From assembly GCA_037447655.1 (NCBI GenBank), contig JBBHKE010000423.1, positions 182,027 to 246,026 on the forward strand: 64,000 bases of DNA, given 5' to 3'. This DNA comes from Zygnema cylindricum (taxonomy: Eukaryota > Streptophyta > Zygnematophyceae > Zygnematales > Zygnemataceae). Below are positions 1 to 12,742 of this stretch, in pieces; the stretch's first letter is position 1, and every line of letters begins with the position of its first letter. A program made the translations under genes and the position numbers. The notes below the pieces were generated by a model. The model saw nothing but the letters and a program-made list of their open reading frames with translations. It ran no database searches and was not told the origin of the DNA.

Positions 1-1195
1 GCTGTCGTATTCTCAAATATCCGTACACTATCGGAAACGGATTGATACATGGAGTACATGTAACTCCTACGACAAATTGTGAGGTTCCTATTGGTCCGCG
101 TGTACTAAAACTTCAAGCCCTTGGCAACCAAAAGGCAATGCACGGTCGCCCGCGAGTATTTTTACATCGTACTTAAAGTTACATATCAATCAAATTAAGC
201 TACAAAAAATTCGAACGAAAAGATAAAGTTTCAACACACTTGGCACTTTCTTAGCTTTTTGTATATGTTCCGAAACAGGGTAAGTACCGTATTCTCACCT
301 TTACTTCGCCGTTAGGCGAATCGCATCAAAATTTATAGTAGTACTGGTTGTACAGAAGCCACCGGTACATTCAATGCATGTAACGCAAAATTTTTGGTGT
401 TTCATCCGAGTTTGATTTCTCTTATGCAATGGAAATTTGTCAGCCTTGTGCACTTTAGAATTGAGTATCGATCCCATCAAGAGATATCGGAGCAGGTAAG
501 CTTCGTATGAAATATCTAGGTCCTTAGTCACGAGGGAAGGAAGAAAAAAAATACACGCTCTCCATCCAGACCGAGGACTATGGAGGCCTTGAAAACTTCG
601 TCGCCCAAAAAATTATTCTTTTGGGAACCCGACAAAGAACAATTGAGTTTCGGTGAAAAAATTGCGCCAAATTTTGAGGATTCATTGCCAGCTAAACCCT
701 TCAAATTTGATAGATCTAAATGTAAGAAATGTATAATATTAAGTTAGATAGAGACACTCAAAACGAGTGATTGAAGTTTATAAAAAAACAAGAGAAAGAG
801 ACAAAAGAGAAAGATGTTTTGGTGAGGACGAAATGGGAGTGCAAGGGTACCTCTCTGTGTAATAGCAATTTCGATAGTTTGGATGACTATGAAAAACATG
901 AGAAAGAGTAGAGAAAATAGTTGAAGAAAAAGATAGGGGAAGATTTTGACTTTTAAATTGAGTTGGAAGGAGAAAAGGATTTTCGAATGGCAGCAAGCCG
1001 ATTCCTTGAACAAAATAAACTATGCTATCTGAAAAAAGAACATGAAGGTAAGCCTCATTCTGAAGAAGTTATTGAATATCGTCAACGGCGAGGAGAAAAT
1101 GCCAAAAGGTTTGAATGCGCGAAAATTGTGGATATTGAAAGATTTGACGCCATCAAAGGATTGATCTAAGGTTTACTGTATTGTGAAAGAAGCAA
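1..1195. other. Unassigned sequence at left edge
   Basis: I recognise no gene, RNA or repeat here. There are small open frames at 301-531 (minus) and 963-1169 (plus, 68 codons, lysine- and glutamate-rich), but neither shows a family motif. The stretch ends where the left LTR of the neighbouring copia begins. Confidence 0.4.
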
Positions 1196-1671
1196 GACAT
1201 GTAAGTGCGTGATAGATACCACACAAAGTTATCAAACAAAGACTAAATATGTCAGTTAAAATTCAAAGCATAAATATCTCCTCTCCTCACTCCCTTCTAC
1301 GTATCCAAAAAGTTACAAAGTAACTATGCGTCCAAAATAAAAATCAACGTCTGCAAGTTAAAATGCATAAATGTTTAGGTGGAACTTCCTCCAAATTCTG
1401 TAGGACTTAGAATAATACGTTTGTCGCGTGCACTTGACAACCTACAACAAAACAAATCTAATTGAAGCCACAAAACCTAACCGACCTAATTTGACCAACC
1501 GACCAAGACAAAATTGTGAACCAACTATACGCCCAAATTACTTTTGTTCGACGTCAATGAACTACACGTTCTAACAGCGCCATCTCAACTCTGGCTCCCT
1601 ACCGTCGCACTCTTGGCGCCCCCACCGACACCCTCTCGGCCCTTAGAAGTGCTCAATATCATTTCTTAAAA
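1196..1671 (-). repeat. 3' LTR of truncated minus-strand copia (L1)
   Basis: This stretch aligns along its length, with many substitutions, to 3446-3927. Both copies share the ordered blocks around 'accgaccaagacaaaattgt' and 'gctcaatatcatttcttaa'. On the minus strand it follows a polypurine tract (AGAGGGGGAT, about 1672-1682), which identifies it as the 3' LTR. The right copy ends in CA (TG on the minus strand); here that end has decayed to AA. I found no target-site duplication, so the insertion is old. Confidence 0.65.
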
Positions 1672-1689
1672 AATCCCCCTCTTACTCCA

Positions 1690-3060
1690 TGCCTACTAGT
1701 TGATTCCCAGTCTCATATATTTCTTCTTGTGTTATTTTAGCCAACATGTCAACAGCCTGCTCTTCCGTAGGTAGAAACAAAAATTTGATCTCCTCTTTTA
1801 AACTTAGTCATTGAAATTTGATATGCTTTGTTCTTTTTTTACTAAGTGTAATAGAAAACATGTTATCACTCAACATTTTTATGCACACTTTTCTCTCTCC
1901 AACTTGAGAAAAAAATCCTTAATTAACACAAAATTCTTGGAGGTAAGACATGAAATCATATACTATATCGTCGTAAATGTTGTAGACGAGGTCGCAACAG
2001 ATGAGGGTGCAACAGTAGGCTGCAGATAAAAAATCTATGAGATGGCTCCTCGAACAATTATAAACATGTATCTTGATGTATCTTGTCGTAGACCTACTTG
2101 TATCATAATCATTTCCATATTAAACGTCACAATATCCATAGCAGCTCAAACTCTCTCCCCTTTTATAGACAATTCTAATGCTAGTCCTTCCTACCAAGTA
2201 CTTAAAAATCGTATTCACCACTTTCTAATGTTATTTCCTTCAATTGCTAAATTATTGGCGCACAATGTTTATTGCCACCCTAATTTTTAGCCTTGTTTCA
2301 ACGCTCAAATACATCAGGCCTCCAACTACTTTTTTATAGGGAACATAAACTTAGGGACTCTTAAAAATGTCAGCAAGCTTGTCACGAGGATCAAGAGGAG
2401 TTCTAAGTGGCTTGCAACGTAAACACCTAATTCTCTACAACACCTCAGTCGCGTAATGTTCTTAGTAAATATTTATGTCTCCATTTTTCCTCCTTTAACT
2501 CTAAATCCCCAATGTGTACTATGCGTTCCCTAAGTGAATGAAGTTGAAATAAGTTTGAAAGTAGCTCCAGGTTATGAGAAATAGAAAGAAATTCATCCAC
2601 GTATAAACGACAAATTATCATGTCGCAAACTTGTCCTCAAATATATACACCACAATCCGCTATAAACATATTAAAAATAATAGAGTTACCATTACCTTAT
2701 GAAGTTTCTGATTCCACATCTTTAGCACCTATTTCAAACCATACAAAGATTTATTTAGTCTCGAAACCTTCCCTTTCTCCGCAAAGACTCCGTTTGGGAT
2801 TTTCATGTACACCTCCTCTAATTCTCTATTAAAAAAGGTGGATTCCACATCTGTCTATTTGATACGCAACATTTGTGCTATTGTCATTGCAAAAATTTCT
2901 CTTAAAGAATCAAACTTGACAGTGGATCAAATGTCTTTGAATAATTGATTCCTGCCTTGTGCTACAAGCTTTTACATACTAACTTGGCCTTGTATTCGAG
3001 AGTTTCTCTTAAGGCTCCCCTCTTCGTTTTTAATACCCACTTTTATTCAATTGCCGATTA
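1690..3060 (-). pseudogene. Copia RT/RNase H remnant of L1
   Basis: On the minus strand the usual Ty1/copia order can be read in broken frames. An RT start resembling 'FDSLREIFAM' lies near 2900, 'LNKSLYGLK' near 2745, a decayed catalytic box 'RLYVDEF' (family form YVDDL) near 2610, and 'YKKVVGGLMYL' near 2320. The RNase H end, 'PTEEQAVDMLAK', lies near 1740. Stops and frame changes run throughout. Gag, protease and integrase are not visible between the LTRs, so the internal region is only about 1.8 kb. It is a dead, internally deleted retroelement. Confidence 0.75.
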
Positions 3061-3433
3061 TAATGTTGCAAAGATTCTTTGGTGGGAATGCTTCTCAATT
3101 GTATTTATTCCAAATTGAATAGTTAGGGTTACTGAGGGTGATGGTATTGTTAAAAACGTTAAGATCATCAATTGAACTCTCCTCCTCTTCGTCGTGATAA
3201 AACTTAGGTTTCCCCTTCTTCTTTTTTCTCTTTGTGTTTTAAAGTCGCTACCCCCACCATCGTCATCACCTCCTTATCTATTGAGAATCATTTGAAAGCG
3301 TTTAAAGATTTCCTTTTATCTTCACATTTTCTCCCCCCCACTCCTCGACCTCGTGAAACTGAGTCCGTATAACTCCTCCACTAAGTTCCGCCGAGGATTT
3401 CGCTTCATAATGGCAAGAGTTGCTAGTTCACAT

Positions 3434-3445
3434 GCTCCGATGCAA
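3434..3445 (-). other. Decayed primer-binding site of L1
   Basis: On the minus strand this reads TTGCATCGGAGC, 9 of 12 bases of the standard plant copia site TGGTATCAGAGC, which pairs with the 3' end of initiator tRNA-Met. It lies directly inside the right LTR, as a 5' LTR junction should. This is the ordinary priming mode and contrasts with the anticodon-region sites of the elements at 20-46 kb. Confidence 0.5.
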
Positions 3446-3927
3446 TACACGCAAGTGCATAAGAGATACACCACAAAGTACTTTTCCAATGACTCAGTAT
3501 ATTAATAAAACTTCAAACTACAAAGATCTCCTCAATTCACTCCTTTCTAGGCCTCAAAAAAAATACTAAGTATTTACGCATTCAAAAGTAATATAAACGT
3601 CCTCAAGCTGAAAAGCGTTAACCCCTAGATGGCACTACCTCAAGATTCCATAGGACCGAGAATAGCTACTTTTGTAGCGTTCACTTGACAACGTACAAAG
3701 AAACGAAATGTAATTGAACCGACAAAACCAAATCGACCTAATTTCACCAACCGACCAAGACAAAATTGTGAACCAACCAAACGCGCAAAGTAATTTTGTT
3801 CGCCGTCAATGAATTTGGCGTCCTACTGGCGCCGAACCGGCGCCGGAGCCGGCTTGGCGCGGCGCCCATCCGGCGCCCTCCCGGCGCCCTTTCGGCGCTT
3901 GGAGGTGCTCAGTATCATTTCTTAACA
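3446..3927 (-). repeat. 5' LTR of truncated minus-strand copia (L1)
   Basis: Partner of 1196-1671, about 482 bp. It ends 'gtatcatttcttaaca' on the plus strand, giving the TG start on the minus strand. A GC-rich run of 'ggcgcc'-type palindromes at 3828-3900 is better preserved here than in the other copy. Confidence 0.65.
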
Positions 3928-3999
3928 GATCGACCCATGATTATTTTCTCACTTGTAAGACCTCACCTGAAAGTTGGCAAGCAGTAGAGAGTTAATTTG

Positions 4000-6312
4000 A
4001 GAAAGAGTCAAAGAGAAGGCAAATGATGTTTTTAAGGATCTTATTAAATTTTAGTTTAAACATAATGAATCAATTGATAACGGAGTCAAAAGTTTTAATA
4101 TTTTGTTGGAGGGATTGAGTAGTTTTGGTAAATTTGTACCCGAAATTAAGAAGTTACATGTATTTTAAGCGGGATTACCCTAAAGATTTTCTACGTCTCG
4201 TGAGATGATTCAATCTAATAAAAAAGCTACACTTGAGTATGTGGTGAACTAATTGAAATATTTTGAGAATTCTAGAGAGAGTCAAGGTAGAGGTTTGGAA
4301 AGAATACCTTGAATTTCCCACATTTAAATTTGTTACAAAGAAGAGTGGGTATAAGAAGAAATTTTAGAGGAAGAGGTGAAGGTAGAGGTCAAAATGTTGG
4401 ATTTAGTAGCAGTCAATTTGACCAATCTAGCACCTCCAATGTGACTTGTTTTTAATGTGAGAAGTATGGGCCTTTTGTTGCCGATTGCCTGCATAAGAAA
4501 AGAAACACAAAATTTTCCATAAGTGGACATGTGAGTTCTCAATGTTTCCAACCAGATGGTGGATTTTTTTCTTATTATAACGTTTAAAAAAATGGAAAAC
4601 GAGGCCGAGGACATGGACACGGTCACGGCAAATTAAGAGGAGCCGGACATCAAGGAAATTATACGGAATTTGGAAGCGACATTAGGGAGCAATATCATAA
4701 TTTTTCTATCTTTGGACTAGAATACCGGAGCAATTTTGAATTTGGCTTTACAGAATCAATATGTGAGAGATTGGATTATTGATAACAGCGCCACTCATCA
4801 TGTGTGTACGAACTTAAGCTTATTTTCGGGTACCATGAAGTTTGCGGTTCCAAAGAACCTCACTGTTGCAAGTAGACGTGATTCCGTTGGACACGGTTGG
4901 AACAGTCCGAATCGATTTAACGGTGAGACAAAATTTTGGAAAAAATGTGTGAACAAAGCTAAGTTGAACGATGCATTATCTATTCTTAATAGAGTGGTTA
5001 ATTTGGTTAGTATATCTCAAATTCAAAAAGCCGGAGGTAGAGTCATTTCTTTGGAGGATGTTAGAATCATGATTTAAAATAATGAGGAAATTCAAATCAG
5101 AGAAGAATTTGTATCGAATAATATGGTGAGTAAGTTAATTTTCTATGCTTTCCTTGGCGATGTAGAACGAAAATCTTATCCTTTGACATGATCGATTATG
5201 CCACACTTCAAAGGGAAACATTAAGGTGATGATAAAGAATTCGTTTGTGAGAGGCTTGGAATTGGTGACCGGAGAAAAGGTGAATGTGGACAAAAAATTG
5301 AAATTCGTAAGGTCGGATGATGGTGAAGAGTTTCCGTATTTAAGGAGGTCCCTGAAGAGCGGGGAATCAAGCAGCAATTTACCGCCGCTTATGCACCCGA
5401 ATCTAATGGAGTAGCCGGACAAAAAATTAGGACAGTAAATGGTGCGTGCCATGCTTCATAGCATATAGCACTATGTTTCGCTTTGGGGAGAAGCCATCGT
5501 GATGGCTAACAATGTTTTCAATCGAAGGTTAGACTTCGGTTTCGGTCGAAAAGGCACTTGAGGAACTTTGGAGTGGACGGGTTCCGTCCGTACGGGATGT
5601 TACAATTTGGGGTTGCCGAGCGACTGTGTATTGAGCGAAACAAATGGACTGACAATTTCAGTGCATGAAGTTGGAGTGGAATTTTCGTCGATTATAGTTC
5701 AAATTTGAATCAGTTCCAAATCTCTAATCTTATGTCTCGAAACGTAGTGGAGTCGCGAAATGTTGACTTTCACGAAAACTTGACGGTGGCCATGGAATTT
5801 TTGAACGCCAGGAGCAAAGTTTGAATTTTGAAAAAGAAAACAGTTGGGAGGAGTTTGAAGTGGTGGATTCGTTGGATAATCAGGAAGATGATTTTGAGAT
5901 ATCAAAATTGAAACGTAAATCTGGTAAATTTTGAATTTTTAAAAAAGTTGATTCCGAATCCAATTTGAGCGATGTTTAAACGGAAAGCTGAAAATTATCT
6001 TTGAACAGTCAAATTAGTGATAAGAGTTTGCTTTCAATCTCTGAAAAGAGTAAAAAGATTGTTATAGAAGAAGAAGTGATTGTTAGGAGAAGTAGTCGAG
6101 AGAATAAGGGGAAGGCACCCGAAATATTGAAGTTTCAATTGAAAGCATTTGGATTTGTAGTTGGAAAGTGGCATTTTGGGAGAGATTTGGTTAACGATAA
6201 GGAATTATATTTTTTATTTGTTCCTACTGTTGAGGAGGCATCTGATATGTTAACAAAAAATGTAAAGGATGATGTTTTTGTTAAAGGAAAATCTAAGTTA
6301 GCATTATTTTGA
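4000..6312 (+). pseudogene. Decayed plus-strand Ty1/copia internal region (L2)
   Basis: Fragments of a copia polyprotein appear in order through many frameshifts. There is a gag-like piece (about 4090-4300), an Arg/Gly-rich stretch and a broken zinc knuckle with 'KYGPFVADC' (4370-4500). A protease-like 'DWIIDNSATHHVC' follows (4770-4815), then an integrase piece 'VRSDDGEEF' (5308-5335) and a C-terminal RNase H end 'FVPTVEEASDMLTKN' (6210-6260). Reverse transcriptase is largely lost. Codon choice and motifs differ from the 16-48 kb elements, so this is another lineage. It directly follows the L1 LTR; whether L1 inserted into it cannot be shown because no duplicated target is visible. Confidence 0.65.
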
Positions 6313-6352
6313 TTCTGGTTAATGGTTACAGCAAATACCCACATTTTGAGAG

Positions 6353-6960
6353 GAGAAACGTTAGGATTTGCAACGTGGAAATTGATGTGAATGCTGTAAT
6401 GTTGGTTCGTATATAGTTTGGTTTCATTTTGTCGCGCGTCAAATAGCGCATTTATTTTCGTTTAGTTTTCATTTGTACTTTTAGTTTCGTTCGTACTTTT
6501 TGGGTGTATGTTTAATGGACATAGTTTGTTTTGTTGTAGTAAGGGACGTCTACGACTTTAGTTTCGTTACGTTCAAGTTACGTCTACAAGTTTCTATTTG
6601 TGCGAGTTACGTTTTTTGTAACACTTCTTGGTTGTAACGTTTCGAGTAGTTTAAGTTTGCGTCATTCCGTAGTTTGCGTTTAAGTTCAATGTGGCGTTTG
6701 TAGGATTAGATTTCGAGATTCAATCTGGTGGCTAAGTTAAACAGCCATCTTGTGCGAGAATTATCATTATCATTGAGGAATCAATGTAGAATCAATGTGT
6801 AAGCAATGTGTAAGCAATGTGTAAGAATTAATATGAGTGTCATTACCGAGTGAGTATCTTGTCGCCATCTTATGATTATAAGGATTTAATGTATGTCATG
6901 TGAAGCTGGTGGATGTGTGATTTGAGTTTGATTCCGATTGAATATCGATCCTATCATTCC
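6353..6960 (+). repeat. Candidate 3' LTR of L2
   Basis: Immediately after the L2 RNase H end there is a purine tract (TTTTGAGAGGAGAAA) followed by 'cgttaggatttgcaacg', which resembles a TGTTAGG-type LTR start with its first base changed. The stretch ends in 'gatcctatca'. It contains a small run of 'caatgtgtaag' repeats near 6790-6830. No second copy exists in the window, so the boundary is a guess. Confidence 0.3.
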
Positions 6961-6985
6961 CTTCTAGCCGTCCGATATATTTTGT

Positions 6986-7254
6986 TATATTACTATACTA
7001 TTATGCATTAGTATATATTACTCTAACTAACATATAGCTGTATCAGATAGTAACATATTACTACATTACTTAGACAAAATTAATTTATATTATATAATAA
7101 TTTATATTATTAGATTAAAAACTGCAAACTAACTGGGAACTGAAAACAGAAAAATGAAAAACTGAAAACTGCAAATTACTAGTAGTGTGACAGAAAAATA
7201 GTGCAACAGAAAAATAGTGTGGCAGAAACAAAATAGTGAGGCAGAAATAGTGCA

Positions 7255-7304
<50 letters not shown>

Positions 7305-7598
7305 ATATATACGTATATTACTATACTATTATGTATTAGTATATATTACTCTGTCTAACATATAGTTGTATCAGATAGTAACGTATTACTTTATTACTTA
7401 GAAAAAATTAATTTATATTATATAATAATTTATATTTTTTGATAAACACCTGCAAACTGAGAACTGAAAACAGAAAAATGCAAAACTGAAACTGAAAACC
7501 CAAAATTGAAAACTGAGAACTAGTAATAGTGTGACAGAAAAATGGTGCAACAGAAAAATAGTGTGGCAGAAACAAAATAGTGAGGCAGAAATAGTGCA

Positions 7599-7648
<50 letters not shown>

Positions 7649-7760
7649 TACTATACTATTATGTATTAGTATATATTACTCTATCTAACATATAGCTGTA
7701 TCACAGCTGTATCAGATAGTAACCTATTACTATATTACTTAGACAAATATAGTACTAATA
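6986..7760. repeat. About 329-bp tandem repeat with (AT)n tails, 2.3 copies
   Basis: The unit starting 'tatattactatactatta' occurs at about 6986, 7314 and 7644. Each of the first two runs through 'gtgtggcagaaacaaaat' into a long (AT)n microsatellite (7257-7303 and 7601-7642). The third copy stops near 7750, where the satellite block begins. Units 1 and 2 are very similar, so the duplication is fairly recent. No coding content is seen. Confidence 0.85.
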
Positions 7761-8240
7761 CAGATTACTGATTATAAAGACTACTAACTGCAATAATACT
7801 AATTATACACTAAAACTAATTATACATGCTAAAAACTGTACTAACACTGATTATACAGACTAACAACTGTACAAATACTAATTACACAAACCAAAATCTG
7901 AGTTAATACTTATTACACCCTAAAACTAATTATGTACTAAAACTAATTATACATACTAAAAACTTTACTAATATTAATTATACAGACTAACAACTGTACT
8001 AATACTCATTACACAAACCAGAATCTGAGTTAATACTTATTATACCCTAAATTATAATAACTATACTAATACAAGTTATACAAAAATTTTATACTAATTA
8101 TACAAACTAATAACTGTACCAATACGGATTACTGATTATAAAGACTACTAACTGTGGTACACGGATTACTGATTATAAAGACTACTAACTGCAGTAATAT
8201 TAATTATACCCTAAAACTAACTATACACTAAAACAAATTA
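7760..8240. repeat. Degenerate ACTAATTATA satellite, block 1
   Basis: A short degenerate motif, about 30-33 bp, repeats many times: 'actaattatacagact' followed by 'aataactgtactaatact'. A related phrase, 'gattactgattataaagac', occurs three times (about 7762, 8126 and 8166). No open frame. The same motif returns at 10840-11640. Confidence 0.75.
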
Positions 8241-10839
8241 GATACGCTTAAAAAAGGACAGGCATGCGTCACGGACCAGCATGTAAGATACACGCTGAAT
8301 CCCCACGTGTAAAGAAATAGTGTAGAGAAACAAGTTTTGTTATTAACCTTAATGAGGGTGCCAACAATACACTAACTTCAATTGACATAAATTTCAATCT
8401 CAATTGTTTCAATCAACACTATCTCTTCACACTTTCTCCTTTGCCATCCCGCTTTTTCAATGAAACTTCCAACAGTACATTTGTCAGTAATTGTTGTGGA
8501 AGACTACTACTTTCAAATTATTTGGCGTTAAGGCAAGAACAAAATGATCTTTCAGCGAAATATGCATACATGAATCTGACAGATGATGAAAGAAACAGAA
8601 ACTGCAACAGAAACGCGGCAAGGAAACATCCACATCGGTGGATACAGAGAATTTCACAGAATCAGAATGAAGAAGTACAGATAAAGATCCAAAATTAAGC
8701 AGCTCCCCCCTCCCCCATACCCGAAATAAAATTGTTTAGATTTTACACATGTACTTAGTAGTGTATTGTATCAAACCTTACAATGAAAGTTTGGTCCAAA
8801 CCCCTATTTTCCTGTCTCATAAACACTAGAATTTTGACACATGCGATACATACCTCGTATGTATCTTATATTCCGATCTCATAAATACATGTAACATAAC
8901 ACCTGCCGACAAATACAACAAAACATTCACCTAACATAGCATTAACCTTGCCTAAAAAAGTTAAAAGATATTGTCACTGTCACAAATAATTGGATACAAA
9001 ACATTCAGAACCAGAATTTAAAACAAAACCTGAAACAAAAGAGTCAAGAAGCCAGATAGAGATCCAAAATCACAGACAATATGTACATTGTAAAATATTC
9101 ACATCACAAATTTTGACACAAATTTTCCATTAAGAGATTTCCCTCCATGTTTTTCACTATCGTCAATTTCGACATAAAAACATGTGTATATATCAACTGT
9201 AAAAACATGCATCAACCATGAATAGAAACCAATCAATCATTGAAAATACATTGAGATGAATATATCTCAATTATAAAAATTCCGCTGTGATGAACATTTA
9301 ATAACTCCTCCAATTCCCTGCCCTCAACTTCTCAATCTGATCTCCTCCTACCTTCCACATTCCTCAAGCGAATCTGTTCAAAAAAAGAAAAAAAAAAGAA
9401 AAAAGAAAAGGAAAAGACGATATACAAACTAATTGATATAAAAAAACTGGAAAAAGCCTCTCTAAGTACAAGCATCTATTACACCTATCGACAAAATCAC
9501 ACTCATACACGTACATATACCGGTTTTTAGTAAGTTTTTCACACATTAATATAATAAAGGCACACTACTTATAGACTCTATTTTTAAAAAATAAGGGAAG
9601 ATAGTTGACTATTTTCTTTATGTTTGCGAAAATTCTCTCTTGCAGACGACATATTGTAAAGGTTCATTCTTTTTTTCCCCGTCCCTTTCCTTCTATTTTT
9701 GGTGTCATGAAGGGATAATGGAATGAAAAATGGCATAAAATGGGGCAAAAATAGATGGTATTTCCGAAACTTAATTTCTCCATGCTTCTGTGTATGCCTC
9801 AGTTTTATACAGCTTGATCTTGAACAACCCTGTGGGAAAAAGAAAGAAAAAAAAGAAAAACAGAAACAAAAATAAATAAATTACATAAGAGGATGTTGTG
9901 ACATAACAATAGTGACAAAAAAGAAAAGAAGAAGGCTAATAACGAACAAAGAAAGAGAGAGGAGAGGGAAACTGAAAACAGATATAAACAACAGTGTCGA
10001 TAACAGAACTAACAAACAAAACAAGAAAAAAGGTAAAAACAACTAAGGCGGAAGTGTTTACTAGAAAAAAAAATTAATTTTCCCTTACATTTTTCGAAGA
10101 CCCAAATTTGAGAAGTCTCACTCGCTTCTCAAAAGACAACATAGCATTCCGCGCCATCCACTCTGAAAGTGGGAGGAGAAACAATTAAAAACTAAAGTTA
10201 AAAGATAAAAAAAAAATGCTTTTATAGCAAAAGCAAAAAGGGAAGCAAAATAGGGAAAAGAAACTATCTATGTAAAATGGATTCCAAGTACCTTAGAATA
10301 TTTTCAATAAGTTTCTCGCCTAATGACTCGAGTTCCGGAGGAGCTTTTCAAATCAGTCACGTAAAAGCGTCCATTTTCTCAATCAATTCGGGCGTGTCGC
10401 GGTGAAACCTGTAGAGAAAATTTAAAAAAAAGAGAAAAACAGAAAATCAGAAAAACAAAAAAAAATAAATGAAAAAGAGAGCAAGGAGAACATAAGAAAA
10501 GAAATAAACAGAAGATATCAACTTAGCCTTTCTGATAATTTGGTGGTTTGTTTTTTTTTATCCCGAGATGATTTGATGTTCCATCTTTTTTCAGATTTAT
10601 CCTTTTTCGAGCGTATCTTTAATAGATATTTAGCAATACCTTTCCCCAACTTCAAAAAACAAATAAAAAAACATTTTGTCAATTACCTTTGGTGCAGTAA
10701 TGGCCAAAAATTCTTCATCTTCTGATGAAGCCTCAGACTTGCCGAAATAAAAAAAACAAAGAACATCCATCATATCCACCGGTTTAAAACAAATTCAAAA
10801 CTGGATAGAACTAATGTTCATACGAATAAGTGTCCTAAC
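8241..10839. other. Unassigned 2.6 kb between satellite blocks
   Basis: This segment separates two blocks of the same satellite, as an insertion would, but I find no convincing terminal repeats. An 85-codon open frame at 8441-8698 (plus) is rich in Asn, Arg and Glu ('NLTDDERNRN') and matches no family I know. The rest is A-rich with poly-A and (GAAA)-like tracts. No RNA gene seen. Confidence 0.4.
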
Positions 10840-11640
10840 ATTACTGAAAAGTGTCCTAACACGAATTATACAGTACTAGTAACTGCAATAACACTAATTA
10901 TATAGAATAGTAACTGTACTCACACTAACTATACACAGTAACTATTCAGACGTATAGCTGTACTAACACTAATTGTACAAACCAAAACGGTGCTAAGTCT
11001 AATTATACGGACTAATACCTGTAAAAATACTAATATACAGACTAATAGCTTTTCTAATACCAATAATACTGTTCTCATACTAATTACACAGACTAATAAC
11101 TGTGTTAATATCAATTAAACAGTATTTATATATGTACTAACAATAATTATAGAGTCTAATAACTGTGACAATACTAATTATACAAACCAATAACCGTAAT
11201 AACACGGATTACTGATTATAAACATCACTAACGGCACTAATACATATTATACCCTAAATCTAATTATACACTAAAACTAATTATATAGGTAACCAACTAG
11301 ACCAATACTGATTATACAAACTACTAACAGTAAAACACTAGTAATACATACTGAGTAAAACACTAGTAATACATACTGAAAACTGTACTAATACTTATTA
11401 CTCCACTAATAACTCTACTCATTCTCCTGTCACAGAATAATAACTGTACCAATACTAATTTTACAGACTCATACATGTGCTCATACTGATTATACATAAA
11501 CATATCTTTAAAAATACTGATTATGCGTACTATTAGCTGTGCTAATACTGACCGTACTAATACGGTTTATAGGAACGAATAACTGGACTAACATTGACTA
11601 CACACGAATAATAAATATGAATAATTATTATTAATACAAT
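10840..11640. repeat. Degenerate ACTAATTATA satellite, block 2
   Basis: Same motif family as 7760-8240, with 'aataactgtactaatact' and 'gattactgattataaac' phrases recurring at irregular spacing. A 30-bp piece around 'ctagtaatacatactga' is directly duplicated near 11337-11375. Non-coding. Confidence 0.75.
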
Positions 11641-12339
11641 TTTTAGTCTGCATAATTAGTAGTAGTATAGTTATTAGCCTGTAAAATTATTGTTGTAAAA
11701 TTATTGTTAAATTATTATGAGTACAGTAAACATCAAAAAAAGAAGTGACTATTGCCACTATGGCCACAAAAAGACATCACAATTTCCCAGAAAGCAACAA
11801 AAGACATCATCTCTGTAAAGGCAGAAATACGTCAGAAACATAGAATGAAACATCCTAAAAAAAAAAAAACTGGCAAAAAAGTAAAAAGAAAAACATAACT
11901 ACGGACCCAATAAAACTATAAAAAAACTTCGACTCCCATTGCCGAATTTTGTTTGGGCCACTATGGCCTGAAAAATGACAAAAATTAAAGCCAGGCCCCC
12001 CTCAGAAATAGATACATACAAGAAAAGAAAAGGAAAAAAAAAAAAACGGGAAAAAAAAAAAAAAACAAATCACAGCAGGTCCAGCAAAGAGATCAATTTT
12101 GGTATCCGATAAGTAGACAATGACGACTCTAAAAATAAATAAACAAAGAAATAAATAAATTTTTAAAAAAGGTAAAAAAATAATTAACAAACAAGTGAGA
12201 AACAACAAAAAATAGATAATTAAAGGAAAACTAAGAGATACATAAATCTTACCGCAGGTCCGGCAAGGAGAGAAGTTCCGTTATCGGCAATCGCAGAGCA
12301 TCCGGTTTTGCAATAACCTGGCAGGAGGGAGGGAGGGAG
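11641..12339. other. A-rich spacer before the TRIM array
   Basis: A-rich low-complexity DNA. The phrase 'gcaggtccggcaa' or near variants occur at about 12074 and 12255. A 'gaggga' purine run at 12324-12339 abuts the first miniature LTR and could be the polypurine tract of a further, lost unit. No gene seen. Confidence 0.4.
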
Positions 12340-12452
12340 TGTTGGAGGAATGTCCACTTCGGACTCCACGCGTGTGTATCACAGTAAATGCTGGTCCGCC
12401 AGTGCGCCGTTCATTGCCGTAAATTCGGTTTCAGGCGCTTGCATGCACAATC

Positions 12453-12525
12453 AGCCGGGTAGCTCAGTTGGTAGAGCTAGTGTATGTCTAACACAAGGTC
12501 CCAGGTTCAAATCCTGGCCGGCTCA
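12453..12525 (+). other. Chimeric tRNA-like sequence in TRIM LTR 1
   Basis: The 5' half and anticodon arm are nearly identical to those of the tRNA-like at 13044-13116, while the T-arm and 3' acceptor strand match the one at 12743-12814. As a result the two acceptor strands pair badly. A-box 'TAGCTCAGTTGG' and B-box 'GGTTCAAATCC' are intact. It looks like a recombinant of the two neighbouring LTR types rather than a working tRNA. Confidence 0.6.
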
Positions 12526-12742
12526 TCAATCCCTTTATTGGGATCGTCCATTCTATCCCCCGATTCTAGGAATCTTAACATGGTATCAAAGCTAGGGGGA
12601 CCATGTTTACATGGACTATTATGACCGGCTACCTCTCGAGGGGGGGTGTTGACGTACAAAAAGTGTACCGCTCAGTACCCGGAATTGTGGTAAAATCCAC
12701 ACTAAAAACCTATATAAAATTGGACCCACCAGCGTAACATGT

